64,000 nucleotides of DNA from Exophiala sp. HKRS030 (lineage: Eukaryota; Ascomycota; Eurotiomycetes; Chaetothyriales; Herpotrichiellaceae), in NCBI GenBank assembly GCA_023897205.1, contig JAHWDD010000005.1, positions 4,030,001-4,094,000 on the forward strand, in the 5' to 3' direction. The position numbers were made by a program, and so were the translations under genes. Positions 58,148 through 64,000 of the stretch are shown in pieces (position 1 is the stretch's first letter; each line of letters starts with the position of its first letter). Under the pieces are notes generated by a model. The model did not search any database and was not told the DNA's origin. It saw only the letters and a list, made by a program, of their open reading frames with translations.

Positions 58148-61100
58148 TCACACAACCAATGGATCATCGTCTTCCTCCTCATCCAATCCGCCAGCATCGT
58201 CGGCGAGCACTCCATCTTCATCCACGACTTCTGCATCGACGAGAACGCGACCACCTAAGGCCTGGACTTTAGCTTGGGTCATTTCATAGACGTACTGGCC
58301 CAGGTGCTCGACGCCGTCCATCTCTGCAACATTGACGTCCACATCCTGTGCTACGGGTCTTGTGGTGGGATACATTTCGCCTGTCGTCAAAGTGAGCTTG
58401 TCGGGTCTTTGTAACAAGAGATCCATTGCGGGTTTCATCTCGAAACAAGACTCGAATAGTTCTCGGCGTCCGAAGATGTATAGACCTAGTCTGGCTCGTG
58501 ATAATGCCACAGTTAGACGGCGAACGTCCCGCAGGTATCCTACGGCTTTTGTTCTTGTCAGGGATACAAGAACGTAATCGTTCTGTTCGCCTTGATATTT
58601 GTCCACAGTGGTGACAATCCGAGGCAAGCCGAAGAGCTTGTTGTTCTTACATCTGTGTGTCAAGACGTCGGAGATGAGAGCTCGCTGACCAGCGTAGGTG
58701 GCTAGAATACTAATGGAGCGGGCGGGATATCCGAGGAGGCGCATATACTGATACAGTGCCACGATGTACTCTGCCTCTCCTAGATTTTGTATGAAATGCG
58801 GAGTCGGTTCTCGTTCGCCTTGGCCTTGATATTCTGGCACATCGATGAACTGGTAGTCATATCTGAAGCCAGCATTGGCAAGCGAGAATTCCGTACTTTG
58901 ATTGAGATGCGGCAAATTGCCTAGGTTGTTATACCTCCACTTGAACAACTCTGCAATTGTTGGTCGGCATCGTCCCTGCTGATCAAGATGAATAGCAGGA
59001 ACCCCAAGACGGATAAGTCGGAGGAATAAAGACTGCTCGAAATTGGCATATTGGCGTAGAGCGATATTCTGAATGATCGGGGAATTTTGAAGGTGGTCGC
59101 CCACGAGAACTATCCTTTTGAGCGGTAACTCACCCGTTCTCGCATCGGGCTTCTGCAAAGCGCAGGGAATAAAAGACTCAATTTCCGTGACCTGTGCGGC
59201 TTCCTCCATGATCAAAGTATCGTAATGGAAACCCAGTTCCGCAATCTCAGATCTTCGCATAGCTGCATGTGTAGAAGTCATGGCAATGATTCGTGCCTCT
59301 TTCACAAGTAAATGGTTGGCTTGATCGCGATTGCTGCGAAGGATTTCAAATGGCCGAATTGATTCCAGCTCGGTGAAGATTCTCTTCATGTGATACTCGC
59401 AGCCAGATGCCACATCCCGTATCTGCTCCACAGAGCCATCTACAGGGAAGAGTGTAGGTACTGGGGCATTGCTGAAAAACTTGTTGAAGGGAAACGCGGC
59501 GAGAATCGTCTCAACTGTCGAGCTTTCGGAATTGATAACGTCCCAAAAATGGGACCAAGCAGGCTTGATGTAGACTTGATTGAAGTAATCTGCTGTTTCA
59601 CATGTGCTTCCATGTGCACCCTCTGCTCCAATAGATGCAGCGAGGCGATTCACTTCTGTCAAAAAGGTCTGACGATTTTCCAGAAAAGACTCTACGCGGC
59701 CATATTTGCTGTATGAAGCCTCGGTATCAAGCTCTTCTTCGCCATGGCCAAGACGAAGTAGATGGCGAGGATCAATATCCAGTGCAATGATCTTTTGAAA
59801 AAGCTGGTTGAGTGCTTGATTGCTATGGGCTATCAAGAGGATTCGTTCGTTTGCGAAGTTATGATAAAGAATATTGATGATTTGAGTAGCAACATCGGTT
59901 TTGCCTGTTCCTGGCGGGCCCACCACGAGGCTGAGACCAGGTTGAGAACCGGATACAATGGCTTCCACTTGTTTAGGCGTGAAACGAATTGTGTTCTTCT
60001 TAGGAGCATCCACTGGATAAGGGCCAGTATTCCGTGTCTTGTAAGACGAGACAGAAATTGACAACGAATCTTGTTCCATTTGGTCGCGCCTCCTCTTCTT
60101 TGGATTCTTGGGTGGTTCTTCAGACCCTGGTGTGGCGATTTTTAGAACGTATGGAGGTGAGAGCGGTTTCTCATCGATGGCAGAAGATACGATTGTATCT
60201 GCTGTGAAACTTTCAGACAGGTGCTGCCAATCAAGGAAAGTATCGAGATAATCGATCGACTCAAGGCGGTTCTCCACAGCTGGGAACGAAGCACTTTTTG
60301 CATCACCATAACCCAAAAAGACTTCCTGAAGCCAGGCTGGCAAGTCGGCTTTCGCGGAAACGAGCTTCTGTATTGTCTCCAAGACCGGCCTGAAATTGTT
60401 CTCTCGATTTGATCTTCGAGCAATTACGTTGATCGACGCGAAGACTTCTTGTTTCGTCCTTGCCGCCAATGCTTGGTCCTTCTGGTAAGCCACAGGATCA
60501 AGGTCAAGAAGTAGGCGTCGCCGCCGAGGCCTCGACGCATAGCCGTTAATTCGCGTTTCTCGTATGGGTCGACTGTTTTCATCGAGAACTTGAACAACTT
60601 CCGCAGATCGAAGTCTAGAAAATAACTTCTGTTGCTCTAGTTCATTATCGGATTTTCCATTAGTCAAAGATCGAGATTCTGCAGTTGCGGTGACTGCAAG
60701 GAGGAACACCGTATCGTGTGGTCTTAATGAGTCCCACTCTTTCCTCACCCCATCACTGAGGCGGCTGACATCGAGACTGACCTCGGCACGCACAAAACTT
60801 GGGTTTGTCGAGCCAACTCTAGGCGGACTGACTTCGATGATGGCAGGCTTCTCAATTGCGAGAGCCATCTTCGAGACTCCTTCAAAAAGAGTCTTCCCAG
60901 GTTCGCGGCTTGCTTTCGGCTTGAGCCGTCTGACAATGCTCTCCATATCCTTACGGATTCCATAGAACGCTTCAGCTTGGTAGAGTTGGAAAGATCTCCA
61001 CAAGAAGTCGCTGAGTGTCAAATATTGAAGATTCAGCTTGGGCAGAGCCAAAGGTCGCGTACCGTCGTAATGCTCGCTACGGAGGAGGGCTGGTTCGTAG

Positions 61101-62395
61101 AGACTAGACTCTGTCGGAAGAACTGATAGCCGGGAGATGACTTCTTGGAAGTTTCGCGGCCTAGAAAAAGACAATAGTAACGTCTCCATAAGTACTTCTC
61201 GATTGGCGCTCAGACCAGTTGATGCTGGATAAGTTGTGCGGAATTCGAGCGAAGAGCATAATTGTTGCAACTCAGCATCGTCCAGAGCTGTGAAGTGAGA
61301 TTCGAGGTCTTTTCGCTTATCAATGGATCCGTAATTTGAGAGAGCGAGTACTTTCAATTTGTTTTCGAATTGCTGAAACGCAACCTTTTGCAGCCGCGCG
61401 AGGGCTGCATAGTGCGACTTTCGAATGCCCTCTGGACCCGATTCAGTATTCCCCAGGTCATCGATGGCGAAGGTCTGGAAATGTTCTAGGAGACTAGCTA
61501 GGTCTCTAAACAAGACACCTTCCTCTCTCTTGTAGAATTTTGAAGTACGTATAACCGCCAGCAAATTCAGGTCTTGTAGCAAAGGGTTTGCATATCGCCT
61601 GGTTGGTAATTGGCTGACAAGGTCGATAAGCATCTCCATGAATCTTTCACAGTAGACCATATCTTGTGAGTTATTCAGCTTGGGCGCATTTATCCTTGTC
61701 AAGAAATCCAAGGATATGGAATAGAGCCATGACCGATCAAACCTGAGTCGAGCTTGCGTGTCTGGGTCTGCTGCATCATACCTTCGCTGCGCCGCCCTCC
61801 ATGCCTTGCGCCGAGCGGGTTGTGAGTCCAACAGCTTTTCTCGAACCGACTCATTTTGTAGATTGTGCCACGTAGCTATCGAGACGAGAGGGGCCGCCTC
61901 TTTGCGAACATGATTTATTTCCAAAGACTGGAAGGCGCCAATTATGAGATTGATGAGGGACAGACGGGAGCCGATAGATAATGACGAATCGAGGCTGAGA
62001 GAAAGAATTCGACGGAAGAAATGGGAGAAGTCCTCAGGGCGATCACTGAACAGAGTCCAGTCTTGTATATGGGCCTTCTGTTTCACATTGAAGAAGACTG
62101 CGATGAGGAGGACATGGTGGTTGGACGAGTCGGCGTTGAATGTAGGCCAGAGAAATCTCTCCAGGATCTGTAGGTTCTCCAGTAGACTGAGCGATCGATA
62201 GGAGAATGACTCGCTCTCAAGAGGATCCCAGATCACTTTCTTGATCACGTCGGGCTTGACCTTTGAAGGAATCGCCTTGAGCCAATGTTTGGCCGCAACC
62301 TGTTCCCATTGAGCTTGAGGTGTTTCAGCTTCTGTCGATGAGGACACATCCAAGGCCGGGGCTAAAGCCGGTCTCAACTGAAGGCCCATGGTCAT
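58148..62395 (-). CDS. cwf11: Spliceosomal RNA helicase Aquarius homologue (Cwf11)
   Basis: Superfamily 1 helicase of the intron-binding complex, which contacts the intron upstream of the branch point in catalytic spliceosomes. About 1,415 residues, intronless. The N-terminal armadillo-like region starts QWEQVAAKHWLKAIPSKVKPD and includes YCERFMEMLIDLVSQLPTRR. The helicase core has GPPGTGKT (Walker A), MEEAAQVTEIESFIPC (motif II), LVGDHLQNSP, LDQQGRCRPTIAELFKWRYNNL and VDKYQGEQNDYVLVSLTRT with ALSRAR (motifs V and VI). The frame is open to an ATG at 62533, but those 46 residues do not resemble relatives; ATG 62395 or 62389 (MTMGLQL) suits better. The C-terminus is acidic. No frame damage. Head to head with THOC1. 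Confidence 0.93.
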   Translation of the reverse strand: MTMGLQLRPALAPALDVSSSTEAETPQAQWEQVAAKHWLKAIPSKVKPDVIKKVIWDPLESESFSYRSLSLLENLQILERFLWPTFNADSSNHHVLLIAVFFNVKQKAHIQDWTLFSDRPEDFSHFFRRILSLSLDSSLSIGSRLSLINLIIGAFQSLEINHVRKEAAPLVSIATWHNLQNESVREKLLDSQPARRKAWRAAQRRYDAADPDTQARLRFDRSWLYSISLDFLTRINAPKLNNSQDMVYCERFMEMLIDLVSQLPTRRYANPLLQDLNLLAVIRTSKFYKREEGVLFRDLASLLEHFQTFAIDDLGNTESGPEGIRKSHYAALARLQKVAFQQFENKLKVLALSNYGSIDKRKDLESHFTALDDAELQQLCSSLEFRTTYPASTGLSANREVLMETLLLSFSRPRNFQEVISRLSVLPTESSLYEPALLRSEHYDGTRPLALPKLNLQYLTLSDFLWRSFQLYQAEAFYGIRKDMESIVRRLKPKASREPGKTLFEGVSKMALAIEKPAIIEVSPPRVGSTNPSFVRAEVSLDVSRLSDGVRKEWDSLRPHDTVFLLAVTATAESRSLTNGKSDNELEQQKLFSRLRSAEVVQVLDENSRPIRETRINGYASRPRRRRLLLDLDPVAYQKDQALAARTKQEVFASINVIARRSNRENNFRPVLETIQKLVSAKADLPAWLQEVFLGYGDAKSASFPAVENRLESIDYLDTFLDWQHLSESFTADTIVSSAIDEKPLSPPYVLKIATPGSEEPPKNPKKRRRDQMEQDSLSISVSSYKTRNTGPYPVDAPKKNTIRFTPKQVEAIVSGSQPGLSLVVGPPGTGKTDVATQIINILYHNFANERILLIAHSNQALNQLFQKIIALDIDPRHLLRLGHGEEELDTEASYSKYGRVESFLENRQTFLTEVNRLAASIGAEGAHGSTCETADYFNQVYIKPAWSHFWDVINSESSTVETILAAFPFNKFFSNAPVPTLFPVDGSVEQIRDVASGCEYHMKRIFTELESIRPFEILRSNRDQANHLLVKEARIIAMTSTHAAMRRSEIAELGFHYDTLIMEEAAQVTEIESFIPCALQKPDARTGELPLKRIVLVGDHLQNSPIIQNIALRQYANFEQSLFLRLIRLGVPAIHLDQQGRCRPTIAELFKWRYNNLGNLPHLNQSTEFSLANAGFRYDYQFIDVPEYQGQGEREPTPHFIQNLGEAEYIVALYQYMRLLGYPARSISILATYAGQRALISDVLTHRCKNNKLFGLPRIVTTVDKYQGEQNDYVLVSLTRTKAVGYLRDVRRLTVALSRARLGLYIFGRRELFESCFEMKPAMDLLLQRPDKLTLTTGEMYPTTRPVAQDVDVNVAEMDGVEHLGQYVYEMTQAKVQALGGRVLVDAEVVDEDGVLADDAGGLDEEEDDDPLVV

Positions 62396-62791
62396 GTTGC
62401 TTCCGAGGACATGGAAGTCTTCAGGGCAAAAAGTCCATTTCGCAAATGCAGGAATCTCAAAGTTGTGATGCACTGCGATCTCCAAAATTCCTCCGCGCGA
62501 GGCGCCACGAAATCGCACCGCCACATTAGCCACTGAGCCACAACCCGAAGCAACATGAATGCGCAGGACGAGGCTTTCTCAGCCTCGTATCCATAATAGA
62601 TTCAAGTCTCTCCCATTTTGTTCTTTGTTCTCATTGTCACTCCTCTACAGCCTTCCTATGACCTGACCATGGTCCCAAATCAGCTTCAAACAACCCGTAT
62701 ATCAAGTCCCCAATGAACCAAGACACACTTGACAATTCTCGATGCCCATCCACAAAGCTCCGACCTCGCATTTCCGCTACCTTCTACAACC
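62396..62791. promoter_or_regulatory. Shared head-to-head spacer of Aquarius and THOC1
   Basis: 396 bp (or 258 bp if the longer Aquarius start is used) separate two divergent start codons of mRNP genes. The part nearest THOC1 is C-rich on the plus strand (CAACC, CTACC runs), typical of a 5' leader. No TATA seen. Confidence 0.5.
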
Positions 62792-64000
62792 ATGTCTGTT
62801 ACGGAGGTCGCCCTCTTCTCAACCTACAAGGACCTCATCGACGACTTCATCATTCCTCTGAGTGAGAAGCATCAAGATGTTCTCAATGAGACGCCTATAG
62901 ATGACACTGATGTCTCTTCCCTCCTCCAATCCGTACGCTCGTTACGCGCCCAAGCCGAATCCGATGAAGCCCAGAGCAAAAATAAGACACCAACACCACA
63001 TTTACACAATGCTATCATTGAATCTGTCGCTCGGGATCTTCTGGTGGCCACCGTTGCCACTGTTGAGATCAGCGAGCCTGCATTCTCATATGTCTGGATT
63101 CTGCTTGACTTGATCACAATTTTATCCGACCATGAATTCTGCGACCCAGGCTTAGGCCTTTGGTTGATTGAAGACCTGCTCGATGCGCAGACGATTGACG
63201 GCTGTCGCAAAGTCTTCGATTATCTTGAGTCACGGCGCGAACGGTTGACCGCAAAACACTTCAAGACCAAGAGTTTGGTTGTATTGCGATGTTGCAACGA
63301 TCTATTGCGTCGACTATCTCGCGCTGAAGATACAGTATTCTGTGGGCGAGTGTTTATCTTTTTATTTCAGAGCTTTCCCCTCGGAGACAAAAGCTCGGTC
63401 AACCTACGAGGCGAATTCCATGTGGAAAACGTCACAACATTCGATCCTTCGCCTCAAAAATCCGACGATGCCATCAAACCAATGGACCTCGATCCTACAA
63501 CAGTCACCTCTCAAGTAGGCTCCCAAACACCCCAACATATTCCATCCGGAGCACAGACTCCTCTGTCAACGTCGCAATCACAAGAGGCTGCTGAGGTCAA
63601 TGTTAAATCTGCGACTGCAACAGCACGAGGCACTCCAGTTCCCCGATCTACAAAGCCAGAGACGAAACAAGAAGCCAATCCTCCTCCAGATCTCGATACC
63701 CTATACCCTAGTTTCTGGACCCTGCAGTCTTTTTTCTCGTCCCCAACACGCCTCTTTGAACCGAGTAGCCTATCACAATTCAAGGATGGCATCACACTCA
63801 CTTTGTCAACTTTCAAGTCCATCTCTCAAACCAGTGCACCCACGACAAATCCAGCGGATATCAAACGTGGTTTGAAACGTAAGCGCACCAATCTCGATCC
63901 ATCCAATACTTCATCCACGTTTAACCCAAAATACTTGACGAATCGCGACCTCTTTGACCTGGAACTCCACGACCCATCATTCCGACGGCATATTCTGGTG
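62792..64000 (+). CDS. THO complex subunit 1 (Hpr1/THOC1), partial at right edge
   Basis: THOC1/Hpr1-type subunit of the THO complex in transcription-coupled mRNP export. Open without stop from ATG 62792 to the window edge (403 codons). Family blocks are LLRRLSRAEDTVFCGRVFIF and QSFPLGDKSSVNLRGEFHVENVT, followed by a Ser/Thr/Pro-rich insertion with MDLDP, then DTLYPSFWTLQSFFSSPTRLF and SLSQFKDGITLTLSTFK. Basic KRGLKRKR may be a nuclear signal. No introns or frame damage in the visible part. THOC5 of the same complex is 35 kb to the left. Confidence 0.88.
   Translation, partial: MSVTEVALFSTYKDLIDDFIIPLSEKHQDVLNETPIDDTDVSSLLQSVRSLRAQAESDEAQSKNKTPTPHLHNAIIESVARDLLVATVATVEISEPAFSYVWILLDLITILSDHEFCDPGLGLWLIEDLLDAQTIDGCRKVFDYLESRRERLTAKHFKTKSLVVLRCCNDLLRRLSRAEDTVFCGRVFIFLFQSFPLGDKSSVNLRGEFHVENVTTFDPSPQKSDDAIKPMDLDPTTVTSQVGSQTPQHIPSGAQTPLSTSQSQEAAEVNVKSATATARGTPVPRSTKPETKQEANPPPDLDTLYPSFWTLQSFFSSPTRLFEPSSLSQFKDGITLTLSTFKSISQTSAPTTNPADIKRGLKRKRTNLDPSNTSSTFNPKYLTNRDLFDLELHDPSFRRHILV

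Noticed and set aside
62396..62533. 46-residue N-terminal extension of Aquarius
   Set aside because: Sequence unlike relatives, which begin close to the MTMGLQL methionines; kept only as an alternative start.
1..64000. CRISPR arrays, telomere repeats, rRNA, operon-type structure
   Set aside because: None seen; spliced genes and fungal families show a eukaryotic nuclear chromosome.

Overview
This is a piece of a filamentous ascomycete (Pezizomycotina) nuclear chromosome. The evidence is short GT-AG introns of about 40 to 160 nt, single-copy eukaryotic genes (ATG5, MED17, AP-2 alpha, THO subunits, Aquarius), and fungus-restricted families (HET, Clr5, DUF7703, DUF3602, OTT_1508-type deaminase, CmcJ-like oxygenase). 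A LINE relic also carries the C:G to T:A stop codons typical of RIP. Eurotiomycetes is my best guess for the class, but this is weak inference. Layout: 0-5 kb holds a partial zinc alcohol dehydrogenase, a Pro/Gln-rich orphan gene and ATG5. 5.3-9.2 kb and 10.1-15 kb are gene-poor and flank one orphan gene. 15-22.6 kb has a DUF3602 protein, a seven-helix DUF7703 protein, an anion/organic-acid type MFS transporter and a Clr5-domain protein. 23-31 kb has weakly supported orphan genes, a small conserved protein, THO subunit THOC5 and a secreted Ala-rich protein. 31.8-48.3 kb is a dense housekeeping block: PLP homeostasis protein, AP-2 alpha, ISN1, OTT_1508-type deaminase, alpha/beta hydrolase, MED17 and PFK1. 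48.4-54.2 kb is an accessory island with a LINE relic, a large HET gene and a decayed CmcJ-like oxygenase. 55-64 kb returns to conserved genes: a metallothionein-like CxC protein, a nucleotidyltransferase-like protein, Aquarius/Cwf11 and THOC1/Hpr1 (cut by the right edge). Functional links: three mRNP genes lie here (THOC5, THOC1, Aquarius), and the last two are head to head on a 396-bp spacer. MED17 and PFK1 are also divergent and share a 1.28-kb spacer with three same-orientation CACGTGA boxes. The most important technical observation is that nine otherwise well-conserved genes are each broken by one or two frame changes. All fourteen are restored by exactly one missing base, mostly in C/G runs, and each gene then closes on a whole number of codons. 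This looks like systematic base loss in the assembly rather than biology, and automatic gene calls here will be truncated. The best biological candidates for follow-up are the deaminase with its uncharacterised C-terminal region, the HET/RIP island, the Ala-rich secreted protein with a doubled C-terminal motif, and the Pro/Gln-rich orphan with a conserved-looking N-terminal half.
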